Origin: SKVL01 sp051745565
Lineage (GTDB): Bacteria; Patescibacteriota; Minisyncoccia; Phycocordibacterales; CSBR16-193
Direction of reading: 5' to 3'
Length of the DNA stretch: 17,580 nucleotides
Assembly: GCA_051745565.1 (NCBI GenBank)
Contig: JBNJEF010000010.1
Location: forward strand, 1 to 17,580
The position numbers were made by a program, and so were the translations under genes. Shown in pieces: positions 1 to 7,251 of this stretch (position 1 is the first letter of the stretch; every line of letters begins with the position of its first letter). Under the pieces are notes generated by a model. That model was not told where the DNA came from, did not search any database, and worked only from the letters and a program-made list of their open reading frames with translations.

Positions 1-72
1 GTCGCGACCGAGCGAAGCGAGAGTTGTGACCGATTCCCCGGAATCGAACCTTGCAAAGAATTTGAAAAACCT

Positions 73-147
73 GGCCCCATCGTCTAACGGTTAGGACGTA
101 AGCTTCTCAAGCTTAAAATCGGGGTTCGATTCCCCGTGGGGTCACCA
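73..147 (+). tRNA. tRNA-Glu (anticodon CUC), CCA encoded
   Basis: The sequence folds into a full cloverleaf. The 7-bp acceptor stem is 73-79 with 137-143, including one G-U pair. The D-stem is 82-85/94-97, the anticodon stem 99-103/111-115, and the T-stem 120-124/132-136 with loop TTCGATT. The discriminator A144 is followed by an encoded CCA (145-147). The anticodon loop TTCTCAA (104-110) places CTC at 106-108, which reads GAG (Glu). The variable loop is short (116-119). No promoter is visible directly upstream, so it may be processed from a longer transcript. A terminator follows within 5 nt. Confidence 0.95.
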
Positions 148-151
148 GTAG

Positions 152-183
152 AAAAAAGAGCACGCGGTAAGCGTGCCTTTTTT
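152..183 (+). terminator. Rho-independent terminator after tRNA-Glu
   Basis: The stem GCACGC (160-165) / GCGTGC (171-176) encloses loop GGTAA and is followed by C and a run of six T. The A-tract at 152-158 can pair with the T-tract, so the hairpin may also work from the opposite strand. Confidence 0.85.
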
Positions 184-310
184 ATTTGGGTAATCGAGGT
201 TAAAGCAAACGATAATTTTCTTTTAATTCTAGCAGTTCCCCGGGCGATATTATGTGTGCTAGTCTGTAATTACAGGTCGGTCTTTAAAGGTTTTTTAAAT
301 TTATTTTAAT

Positions 311-2701
311 ATGAAAGTGGCGCTTTTATGCGGAGGACCTTCCGCGGAAAGAGGTATATCTTTAAATTCGGCAAGGACCGTTATGGATCATTTGGACGGA
401 GAGGGAATTGAGGTAGTTCCGGTATATTTCGATTTAAAAAAACAGGCCTATCTAATATCAAAGTCATGGATATATTCCAATACTCCTTTGGATTTTGATT
501 TTAAGCTTAAAAGAACGTCAAGTCCTTTATCTGAAGATCGTCTTATAAAAGAGTTAAAAAAGATGGATATTGTTTTTCCCGCCATGCATGGATCCTTTGG
601 GGAGGATGGTGGTATTCAGAGATTTTTGGAGAACAACGGAATACCTTTCGTGGGAGCTTCTTCAAAAACTTGTAAGCTGGCCTTTGATAAATTCAGAGCC
701 AATAATTTCATAAGAGAAGAAGGTTTTTTTGCTCCTTATTCCATAGATCTTTCCGTTAAGGAAGGAAAGGAAGAGAGGGTGAAAAAAATAAAAAGGTTCT
801 TTAGTGAGCATAATATAAAAAAGGCCATTGTTAAGCCTGCAAAGGGAGGTTCAAGTATCGGGGTCTTTTCCGTTGAGACATCCGAAGAAGCGGAAGTAAA
901 AGCACGGTATCTTTTTTCCAATAAAATAGACAACAGAGTGGTGGTTGAACCTCTTGTGGAGGGCAAGGAGTTCACCGCGATAATAGTTGAGAGTGATTCC
1001 TCTGTTCCGGTCTGTATCTTACCCACCGAGATAGAAACGGGGTATACGGATAATAGGCTTTTTGATTTTCGTAAAAAATACTTGCCAACAAGACAGGTCT
1101 CACATCACTGTCCACCTCGTTTTTCGGGAGAGATCATAGAGAGTATACAAGAGCAAGCAGAGCAACTTTTTTCTCTTTTTGGTTTTCACGACGTTGCTCG
1201 TTTTGACGGGTGGGTCTTTCCTGATGGGAGACTATGGTTCTCGGATTTCAATCCGGTTAGCGGAATGGAACAGAACAGTTTTCTTTTTCAGCAGTCTTCA
1301 AGAATAGGTTTCAGTCATCGCGGTTTTTTGAAATATATCATTAAGAACTCTTGTTTAAGACAAGGTGTTAAGACACCGCCGGATGATGAAGACGGAAAAA
1401 AGGAGAACAGAAAAAGGGTTAATGTCTTATTCGGGGGGAAAACCTCGGAAAGGCAAGTTTCACTCATGAGCGGAACGAATGCATGGCTTAAACTTAGAAA
1501 TTCAAAAAAGTATGATCCTCATCCTTATTTACTTGATACCAAGGGTAAGGTTTGGCAATTACCTTATGCTTATACTTTAAACCACACGGTTGAAGAGATA
1601 ATGGAAAACTGTGAGAAGGCCAAAGAAGACCAGAAACGCCTTTTAAAATTAGAAAAAAGGGTAAATGAAAAACTCTCCTTAACCAAGGAGGAGAAAAGTG
1701 AGGAGATCTTCTTGCCGAAGAAAATGTCGGTGTCAAAGTTCATTACTGAATCCGATTTTGTTTTTTTGGGTTTACACGGAGGAGATGGCGAGAATGGTCA
1801 TCTTCAAGAAAAAATGGAAAAAGAAAGAGTTAGATTCAATGGTTCCGGGAGTCATGTATCAAAGATATTTATGGATAAATGGAGAACCGGAAGGCTTATT
1901 AAGAAAATGAATATTGAGGGACTCGGTACCACAACAGGTGAAATGATGTCTTTTGATGGTATCAAAGAGCGATTTAGAGAAGGGGGCGAGAGAGAAGTGC
2001 GTCAGTCTATCTGGAATGAGATAAAAAGATCGCTAAATGCCGATAAGTTAATTGTAAAGCCGAGAGCTGACGGCTGTTCAACCGGTATAGTTAAACTCAA
2101 TTCTGCCGACGAACTTTATAAATATATAGATCATTTAATAAAAGGGGTTGAGTTTATTCCGCCGAAGGAATTCTTTGGACAAGAGGATATTGTTCATATG
2201 CCGGCCGGTAAAGTGGATTATTTAATATTTGAAGAGTTTATAGATACTGACACTGTGCGCATAAGAGGGGATGAGTTGATACATAAAAGAAAAAGAGGTT
2301 GGGTAGAGATCACCATGGGTGTTCTTGAGAAAGAGGGGAAAATTGAAGCTCTCAACCCCAGTATCACAGTGGCCGAGGGGTCTGTTCTTACCGTGGAGGA
2401 GAAATTTCAAGGGGGGACCGGAGTCAATCTTACTCCTCCCCCGGAAGAGATCGTTAAACCTTCTGCAATTGAGAGAGCCAAGTCTCTGGTTAAAGAGATG
2501 ACCGAGGATATAGGTGTAGAAGGTTATGCCAGAGTAGATGCTTTTATGCAAATAGATAGTGGGGATCTGAAGATAATTGAGGTGAACACTCTTCCTGCGC
2601 TTACTCCTTCAACAGTTCTTTATCATCAAGCCTTGGCCGAGGATCCGCCAGTCTTTCCGACTGAGCTTCTGGAGATGATAGTGAAAAATTGCGGTTATTA
2701 G
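311..2701 (+). CDS. Tandem D-alanine--D-alanine ligase fusion (two ATP-grasp modules)
   Basis: D-Ala-D-Ala ligase joins two D-alanines using ATP for the peptidoglycan stem peptide in the cytoplasm. Usual family length is 300-370 residues; this protein has 796 and contains the fold twice. Module 1 (about 1-350) has GGPSAERG (E13), MHGSFGEDGGIQ, ATP-grasp Lys K175 with GGSSIG, the KYL loop (Y257) and FNPVSG (N314). Module 2 (about 368-796) has GGKTSERQ (E380), LHGGDGENGHLQ, K583 with DGCSTG, the loop EEKFQGG (F699) and EVNTLPALTP (N759). A charged linker (about 350-368) joins them. The ATG is the only sensible start; no Shine-Dalgarno or convincing promoter is seen. The fold assignment is secure. 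Which half is catalytic, and whether the substrate is D-Ala-D-Ala, is not. Confidence 0.85.
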   Translation: MKVALLCGGPSAERGISLNSARTVMDHLDGEGIEVVPVYFDLKKQAYLISKSWIYSNTPLDFDFKLKRTSSPLSEDRLIKELKKMDIVFPAMHGSFGEDGGIQRFLENNGIPFVGASSKTCKLAFDKFRANNFIREEGFFAPYSIDLSVKEGKEERVKKIKRFFSEHNIKKAIVKPAKGGSSIGVFSVETSEEAEVKARYLFSNKIDNRVVVEPLVEGKEFTAIIVESDSSVPVCILPTEIETGYTDNRLFDFRKKYLPTRQVSHHCPPRFSGEIIESIQEQAEQLFSLFGFHDVARFDGWVFPDGRLWFSDFNPVSGMEQNSFLFQQSSRIGFSHRGFLKYIIKNSCLRQGVKTPPDDEDGKKENRKRVNVLFGGKTSERQVSLMSGTNAWLKLRNSKKYDPHPYLLDTKGKVWQLPYAYTLNHTVEEIMENCEKAKEDQKRLLKLEKRVNEKLSLTKEEKSEEIFLPKKMSVSKFITESDFVFLGLHGGDGENGHLQEKMEKERVRFNGSGSHVSKIFMDKWRTGRLIKKMNIEGLGTTTGEMMSFDGIKERFREGGEREVRQSIWNEIKRSLNADKLIVKPRADGCSTGIVKLNSADELYKYIDHLIKGVEFIPPKEFFGQEDIVHMPAGKVDYLIFEEFIDTDTVRIRGDELIHKRKRGWVEITMGVLEKEGKIEALNPSITVAEGSVLTVEEKFQGGTGVNLTPPPEEIVKPSAIERAKSLVKEMTEDIGVEGYARVDAFMQIDSGDLKIIEVNTLPALTPSTVLYHQALAEDPPVFPTELLEMIVKNCGY
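1412..2701 (+). other. Second Ddl/ATP-grasp module of the fusion
   Basis: Residues about 368-796 restart the Ddl fold at NVLFGGKTSERQ. The module is longer than usual (about 430 residues), with extra helical, charged sequence between the N-terminal Rossmann-like part and the LHGGDGENG motif. By eye, the canonical Ser of the GSSxG loop is Cys (C589) and the KYL tyrosine is Phe (F699). The metal-binding EVN (757-759) is intact. Confidence 0.75.
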
Positions 2702-2718
2702 TGCAAGATAAGGAGGGG

Positions 2719-2747
2719 TTGACAGATGATATAAAAGATTTTTTACT
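2719..2747 (+). promoter_or_regulatory. Candidate sigma-70-type promoter for the 200-aa cassette
   Basis: A perfect -35 TTGACA (2719-2724) is followed after 17 nt by a weak -10 TTTACT (2742-2747), just after the ddl stop. A second weaker candidate further downstream is TTGATA (2750-2755) with TAATAT (2775-2780). Both lie upstream of the gene at 2845. Confidence 0.35.
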
Positions 2748-2844
2748 ACTTGATAGGAAAAGGTCTTTTAAAGTTAATATGAGGAGATCTACGTGCAGAG
2801 GTACGGTTTTTTGGTCTTTGATCATCTAAAAAGGAGGCGGTATC

Positions 2845-3447
2845 ATGGATAGTCAGGAGGCAAAACTGATCGCGCGAATCGCTGATAACTTATCGGAGAT
2901 TGAATCAGACATTATGGAGGGCTGGATTGATAATCCCAAGACACTGCAAAGAGTGCTCAGGGAAGCGTTGTGTCCGCAGAAAATTTTTCCGACCTGGGCT
3001 CAAATTAAATTCGGTGGCCACGATAGTATCGGTGCACTAATCAAGGATCTTGAATTAGAAAAGATCCGTGTTTCAAGTACGGTGTGCGATATGGCATGTA
3101 ATTTTGCGACATCGCCTGAGCGGGAAATTGAGCTTGTGGCACCGACAGTACGCGAACTTGGCTTTAATGAGCCTGCGCGGTTTAAAGAAGTTGCTCAACG
3201 TGCCAGAGAGTTCGGTCTTAAGCTTGCACCGAAAGAGGCTACATTCTACGTCGCTCTCCAGATGGGAGACCGTGCCGATCGGGATGAGATTCTTATCTTT
3301 GTGACGGATAACGTTAATGGCTTAGGAGATGGATGCGCTGTCTTTGGTTTTGCACGTGACCAACGTAGTAAGTTTTTGGTTTCTGCTCGCATAGATGATC
3401 CAGAAATCCGTGTAGAACCTCTTCGCCGAGTCGCTTTTTGTCTCTAA
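2845..3447 (+). CDS. Hypothetical protein, probable Parcubacteria-restricted family
   Basis: The function is unknown. This is a 200-residue soluble protein with no signal peptide or membrane segment. The N-terminal part (1-50) is helical and charged; a segment around PTWAQIKFGG (about 49-58) follows; the C-terminal half has the blocks ERELVAP-like 'EIELVAPTVRELGF' and 'AREFGLKLAPKEATFYVALQMGD'. From memory, the WxxIKxG, VxxLGF and LGLxLxPxE pattern recurs in short proteins of unknown function, often in several copies, in Parcubacteria genomes; this needs a search. The start is fixed by a strong AAGGAGG at 2832-2838, unlike nearly all other genes here, and a long terminator follows. Codon use looks richer in CG-containing codons than the neighbours. 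It forms a self-contained transcription unit. Confidence 0.75.
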   Translation: MDSQEAKLIARIADNLSEIESDIMEGWIDNPKTLQRVLREALCPQKIFPTWAQIKFGGHDSIGALIKDLELEKIRVSSTVCDMACNFATSPEREIELVAPTVRELGFNEPARFKEVAQRAREFGLKLAPKEATFYVALQMGDRADRDEILIFVTDNVNGLGDGCAVFGFARDQRSKFLVSARIDDPEIRVEPLRRVAFCL

Positions 3448-3457
3448 AATTTATTTT

Positions 3458-3497
3458 GGCCCCGGATCATATTTTGTGATCAGGGGCCTTTCTATTT
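3458..3497 (+). terminator. Rho-independent terminator of the 200-aa cassette
   Basis: GGCCCC (3458-3463) pairs with GGGGCC (3483-3488). After a G-A mismatch the stem continues GATCA (3465-3469) / TGATC (3477-3481) around loop TATTTTG. TTTCTATTT follows. Confidence 0.85.
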
Positions 3498-3565
3498 GGT
3501 GGTTAGAGAAAAGCGTTTTTTTGTTAGTGTTCGCATTTTGATATATTAGATAGATTGGTCTTTGT

Positions 3566-3594
3566 TTGTCATGAGGATTTTTTTAAGGTATAGT
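3566..3594 (+). promoter_or_regulatory. Promoter of leuS
   Basis: TTGTCA (3566-3571), a 17-nt spacer and TATAGT (3589-3594) lie after the preceding terminator. A start near 3601 would leave a leader of about 27 nt before the leuS ATG, with no clear Shine-Dalgarno. Confidence 0.55.
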
Positions 3595-3627
3595 GTTTAA
3601 GTTAAGTTCAGAGCAATTGGTGTAATT

Positions 3628-6600
3628 ATGGAAAAATACAACCATAAAAAGATAGAACCCAAGTGGCAAAAGAAATGGCAGAAGGACGGACTCTATAAAG
3701 CCAAAGATAACAGCAAAAAAGAAAAGAAGTATATATTGGATATGTTCCCTTACCCCTCCGGAGAAGGGGTTCATATCGGTCATCTTCGCGGATATATTCC
3801 TACGGATACTTATTCTAGATATCTTAGGATGAAAGGGTATAACGTATTACATCCTATGGGATGGGATGCTTTCGGTTTGCCTGCGGAAGGCTATGCCATT
3901 AAGAACAAGATACATCCCAAGAAGGCGGTAAAGAAGAATATTGATCGTTACAGAAAACAACTTTCTAGACCAGGCCTTTCTTATGATTGGAGTCGTGAGA
4001 TAGATACCACCGATCCCGATTATTACAAGTGGACACAGTGGGCGTTCCTTAGAATGTTCAAGAAAGGATTGGCTTATGAGTCTTATGAGCCAATAAACTG
4101 GTGTCCGTCTTGTAAGACAGGTCTTGCCAATGAAGATCTTGAAGGAGGTAGGTGCGAGCGCTGTGATTCAGAGGTTGAGCAGAAACCGATGAGACAGTGG
4201 GTGCTTAGGATAACAGATTATGCTGAGAGCTTACTAAAGGATCTTGATTATTTACCTGGTTGGCCGGAATCGGTCAAAGAGTCCCAGAGGAACTGGATCG
4301 GTAAAAGCAAAGGAGCTGAGATCGTCTTTCCTTTAACATATTACAAAGAAGTACTCTTGGCGAGCAACAATCCCGGCAAGCGCTCTCGTGTACAAAGCCT
4401 TCTGGACGCCGAGGGGTTGGGTATAAAAGTTCTTACTCCTAAAGATCTGGGTATTAAGGAAGAGGAAGTTCTAGAGAGTGCTAAAGATCTCTTTAAAAAT
4501 GCCGAGAAAAAAGCACTTGCTTACAAAGGTAAAACAGAGCTTCCCGTTCTGGCCGGTGACACCGGTTTTTATATCAAGGGAGAGAGTCTGGATCCCACAA
4601 AGGTAAAGCGAAATGCTGTTAGTGAGGAAGATGAGAAAAAACTCTCCAAAGAGCAGATAAGTCGAAAAATGGTCCGCTTCTATACGGACATAGCCAAGAA
4701 ACATGGAGGAGAAGCGGAGGCTTATTGGAAGGATGCGTGGGTTCTTATGACCCCTGAAGGGGATGTTAAAAAGATCAGCAATAAGAGAGAGGTTGTGCTT
4801 ACGGCGAAAAGAAAAGGTAAAGTGGATCACAACTTTCCTTTAAGGGGGCTTTATAGGCACAGACCTAGCGGTAAGCATATTAGAGGAGGTGGCCATGAAG
4901 ATTCAAAAGACCTGTCGTCTGTTAAAAGTGCTCTTAGAGGTCTTTTGAGTTATCCTCTTGAGGTTTTTACCACCAGACCTGATACTCTTTTCGGAGCTAC
5001 TTATATGGTGGTTGCACCGGAGCATAAAATGATATCCGAGTTGTGGGATATGGTTGAGAATAAAGAGCAAGTAAAAGATTATATAAATAAAGCCAAGAAA
5101 AAAACGGAACTTCAAAGAACCGCCGAAGAGAAAGAGAAAACGGGTGTTTTGATAAAAGGTATTTCTGCCATAAATCCCGCAAATGGTGAGAGAATACCTG
5201 TTTGGATGGCTGATTATGTATTGGTTCATTACGGTACGGGTGCCATTATGGCGGTGCCCGCCCACGATGAGCGTGATCTTGATTTTGCTATACAGAAAGA
5301 TCTCCCTGTTCGCTATGTTGTGCACCCTAGAAGGATTGATAAGTATACACCGCCTGTTAAAGGCAAGAAGACCGTTGAAAGGAAAACAGTTCACGCGATC
5401 GTAAGCGATCCCAAGAGTGGTAAGACATTGTTTCTTAAATGGAAAAAACACAACTGGAGGACATTTGTGGTTGGAGGTGTTGACGAAGGAGAAGATATTG
5501 TAGAAGCGGCCAGACGTGAAGTGAGAGAAGAGACCGGTTATACGGATCTTAAGCTAAAAAAAGTAACCCCGTTTTTCGTTGAAGCTCATTATCATGCCGC
5601 TCATAAAAATGAGAACAGAAAAGCCTATACAAGGGCGGTTCATTTTGAGCTTAAAAGCTCAAAACAAGAAGAGATAGACCCCAAGGAGAGAGAAAGGCAT
5701 GACGTTGAGTGGCTTTTACTTGAAGAGGTTACAAATACGCTTACTTGTGCCGAATTGGATGTCTGGCTCGCTTGGTTAAAGGAGGGTGAAAGGTTAGCTT
5801 ATGCCGGAGAGGGTGTTCTGGAGAATTCAGGTAATTTTTCGGGAATGGATAACGAAGAAGCCAAGGAATCTATCAGAGAGTATGTCGGAGGCAAGAAAAA
5901 GATCACTTACAAACTAAAAGACTGGGTATTTTCAAGACAACGTTATTGGGGGGAGCCTATACCTCTGGTACATTGTGATAACTGCGGAGTCGTTCCGGTC
6001 CCTGAAAATGAACTACCGGTTAAATTACCTGAGGTTAAGTCTTATGAGCCAACCGGTACAGGCGAGTCACCTCTCGCCAACATTGCTTCTTGGGTGAACA
6101 CCAAATGCCCCAAGTGCAAAGGAAAGGCGAAAAGAGAGACTAACACTATGCCTCAATGGGCCGGTTCCTGTTGGTATTATCTTCGTTTTACTGACCCCAA
6201 GAATGATAAGGCTTTGGTTTCATCCAAAATTGAAAAGTATTGGATGCCGGTGGATAAATACGTTGGAGGCGTTGAGCATGCTACCAGGCATCTTATATAC
6301 TCTCGTTTTTGGCATAAATTCCTTTATAAAGAAGGTTTGGTGAGTACTAAAGAGCCCTTTGTTTCCTTGAGAAATCAAGGTTTGGTCTTGGGTCCGGACG
6401 GAAGGAAGATGAGTAAGCGTTGGGGGAATGTGGTGAGTCCCGATGAAGTAGTGGAAAGTGTGGGAGCCGATTCAATGAGAATATACACCATGTTCATCGG
6501 CCCCTTTGAAGGAGAGGTTATCTGGAATCCCAATGGACCTATTGGTGCTCATAGGTTTCTGGAGAGAGTATGGCGTCTTCGCGATAAAGTTTCATCCGGA

Positions 6601-7077
6601 GCTACTCCTTCCTCTAAGTTAAAGACAGTTCTAAACAAGACGATAAAAAAAGTGGAAGAAGATATTTTGTCTTTCTCTTTCAATACGGCAGTCTCCTCTC
6701 TTATGATATTGGTTAATACCTTGGAGGCGGAGGATTCCGTTTCCAAAAAGGATTTCAAAACATTATTGATACTGCTTGCTCCTTTCGCGCCTTATATATC
6801 AGAAGAGCTGTGGCAGAGATTGGGGAACAAAAGCTCTGTACACAGATCCTCATGGCCTTCTTTTGATCCTGATCTTCTCCTGGAAGATAATGTTACAGTG
6901 GCCATCCAGATAAACGGTAAAACTCGCGGGGAAATGGAGATTCCGAGAGATTCCTCAGAAGAGGAGGTGAAGGAGCGGGTTGAGGAAACAAAGCTCTATG
7001 CTAAGTGGTGTGAAGGCAGGGATATAAAAAGGTTAGTATATGTTCCCAACAGGTTAATAAATATTGTTGTTTCCTAA
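3628..7077 (+). CDS. leuS: Leucyl-tRNA synthetase with Ham1-like and NUDIX insertions in the editing domain
   Basis: This class I synthetase charges tRNA-Leu in the cytoplasm. The catalytic core shows FPYPSGEGVHIGH (HIGH at 49-52) and KMSKR (927-931), with zinc-type cysteine pairs CPSC/CERC, CDNC and CPKC. The CP1 editing domain shows TTRPDTLFG (448-456) and the PAHDERD motif ending just before residue 552. LeuRS is usually 800-870 residues; this one has 1149. Removing two inserts (about 239-441 and 566-722) leaves about 789 residues of continuous LeuRS. Flanking LeuRS strands run unbroken into and out of each insert in one frame, so this is a real in-frame architecture and not a join error. 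The C-terminal anticodon-binding region and the end 'VAIQINGKTRGEM...RLINIVV' are complete. It is a single-gene transcription unit with its own promoter. Confidence 0.97.
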   Translation: MEKYNHKKIEPKWQKKWQKDGLYKAKDNSKKEKKYILDMFPYPSGEGVHIGHLRGYIPTDTYSRYLRMKGYNVLHPMGWDAFGLPAEGYAIKNKIHPKKAVKKNIDRYRKQLSRPGLSYDWSREIDTTDPDYYKWTQWAFLRMFKKGLAYESYEPINWCPSCKTGLANEDLEGGRCERCDSEVEQKPMRQWVLRITDYAESLLKDLDYLPGWPESVKESQRNWIGKSKGAEIVFPLTYYKEVLLASNNPGKRSRVQSLLDAEGLGIKVLTPKDLGIKEEEVLESAKDLFKNAEKKALAYKGKTELPVLAGDTGFYIKGESLDPTKVKRNAVSEEDEKKLSKEQISRKMVRFYTDIAKKHGGEAEAYWKDAWVLMTPEGDVKKISNKREVVLTAKRKGKVDHNFPLRGLYRHRPSGKHIRGGGHEDSKDLSSVKSALRGLLSYPLEVFTTRPDTLFGATYMVVAPEHKMISELWDMVENKEQVKDYINKAKKKTELQRTAEEKEKTGVLIKGISAINPANGERIPVWMADYVLVHYGTGAIMAVPAHDERDLDFAIQKDLPVRYVVHPRRIDKYTPPVKGKKTVERKTVHAIVSDPKSGKTLFLKWKKHNWRTFVVGGVDEGEDIVEAARREVREETGYTDLKLKKVTPFFVEAHYHAAHKNENRKAYTRAVHFELKSSKQEEIDPKERERHDVEWLLLEEVTNTLTCAELDVWLAWLKEGERLAYAGEGVLENSGNFSGMDNEEAKESIREYVGGKKKITYKLKDWVFSRQRYWGEPIPLVHCDNCGVVPVPENELPVKLPEVKSYEPTGTGESPLANIASWVNTKCPKCKGKAKRETNTMPQWAGSCWYYLRFTDPKNDKALVSSKIEKYWMPVDKYVGGVEHATRHLIYSRFWHKFLYKEGLVSTKEPFVSLRNQGLVLGPDGRKMSKRWGNVVSPDEVVESVGADSMRIYTMFIGPFEGEVIWNPNGPIGAHRFLERVWRLRDKVSSGATPSSKLKTVLNKTIKKVEEDILSFSFNTAVSSLMILVNTLEAEDSVSKKDFKTLLILLAPFAPYISEELWQRLGNKSSVHRSSWPSFDPDLLLEDNVTVAIQINGKTRGEMEIPRDSSEEEVKERVEETKLYAKWCEGRDIKRLVYVPNRLINIVVS
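4339..4950 (+). other. Ham1/RdgB-like domain inserted in LeuRS CP1
   Basis: Residues about 238-441 lie between GAEIVFPL and LEVFTTRPD, which are adjacent in ordinary LeuRS. The segment begins LLASNNPGKRSRVQSLL, matching the S/TxNxxK nucleotide-binding start of Ham1/RdgB inosine-triphosphate pyrophosphatases (S246, N247, K251). LAGDTGF (D311) sits where ADDSGL is expected, and a DAWVLMTPEGDV strand follows. The first Asp of DDSG is Gly, and the later GFGYDP and SHR motifs are not recognisable, so catalysis is doubtful. The fold call is by eye. Confidence 0.7.
5323..5793 (+). other. NUDIX hydrolase domain inserted in LeuRS CP1
   Basis: Residues about 566-722 lie between LPVRYVV and AYAGEGVLENSG, which are near neighbours in ordinary LeuRS. 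The segment carries a complete NUDIX box (616-638) of the form Gx5Ex7REUxEExGU: GGVDEGE, then REVREETGY. All metal-binding glutamates are present, and the surrounding strands (TVHAIVSDPKSGKTLFLKW before, HDVEWLLLEEV after) are typical of the fold. The domain should be able to hydrolyse a nucleoside diphosphate linked to another group; the substrate is unknown. Confidence 0.85.
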
Positions 7078-7078
7078 T

Positions 7079-7107
7079 TTGAAAATTTAATTTATGTATG
7101 GTATAAA
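7079..7107 (+). promoter_or_regulatory. Promoter of the regulator/DUF8128/mltG operon
   Basis: TTGAAA (7079-7084), a 17-nt spacer and TATAAA (7102-7107) begin directly after the leuS stop. The predicted start near 7114 gives a leader of about 140 nt before the ATG at 7252. That leader contains a short ORF with a Shine-Dalgarno. No terminator is seen between leuS and this promoter. Confidence 0.55.
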
Positions 7108-7141
7108 TAAAATTGTATTTATAGAAAGAATGAGGGGTGAC

Positions 7142-7219
7142 ATGGAAAGGGTATCGAATTTTCATCTGTTCGAATTTTTTTATGCCCGAGTTTGGTCCGT
7201 AAAGTTTTATTTTTATTAA
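7142..7219 (+). CDS. Possible 25-codon leader ORF
   Basis: An ATG at 7142 follows a purine-rich GAGGGGTG (7132-7139), one of the better Shine-Dalgarno matches in the window. It opens a 25-codon frame (MERVSNFHLFEFFYARVWSV..., rich in aromatic residues) ending in TAA at 7219, 32 nt before the regulator ATG. It lies within the predicted leader of the operon. It could be a translated leader peptide or chance; conservation is the deciding evidence. Confidence 0.25.
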   Translation: MERVSNFHLFEFFYARVWSVKFYFY

Positions 7220-7251
7220 AAAGAAGAGCAATTGAATTAGCAAGTTATAAC

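Noticed and set aside
2701..2829. 42-codon frame from a GTG overlapping the ddl stop (TAGTG)
   Set aside because: It has no ribosome site, its sequence overlaps the promoter candidates, and the composition is not protein-like.
4903..5451. 182-codon open frame on the minus strand inside leuS
   Set aside because: It lies fully antisense to conserved LeuRS and NUDIX sequence, has no ribosome site and no recognisable domain.
3628..7077. leuS inserts as an assembly chimera or misjoin
   Set aside because: The frame is unbroken across 3450 nt, LeuRS strands resume exactly after each insert, and codon use looks the same inside and outside.
7192..7251. TTG start extending the regulator by 20 residues
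   Set aside because: The extension does not resemble the family, there is no ribosome site, and the ATG at 7252 begins right before the conserved part.
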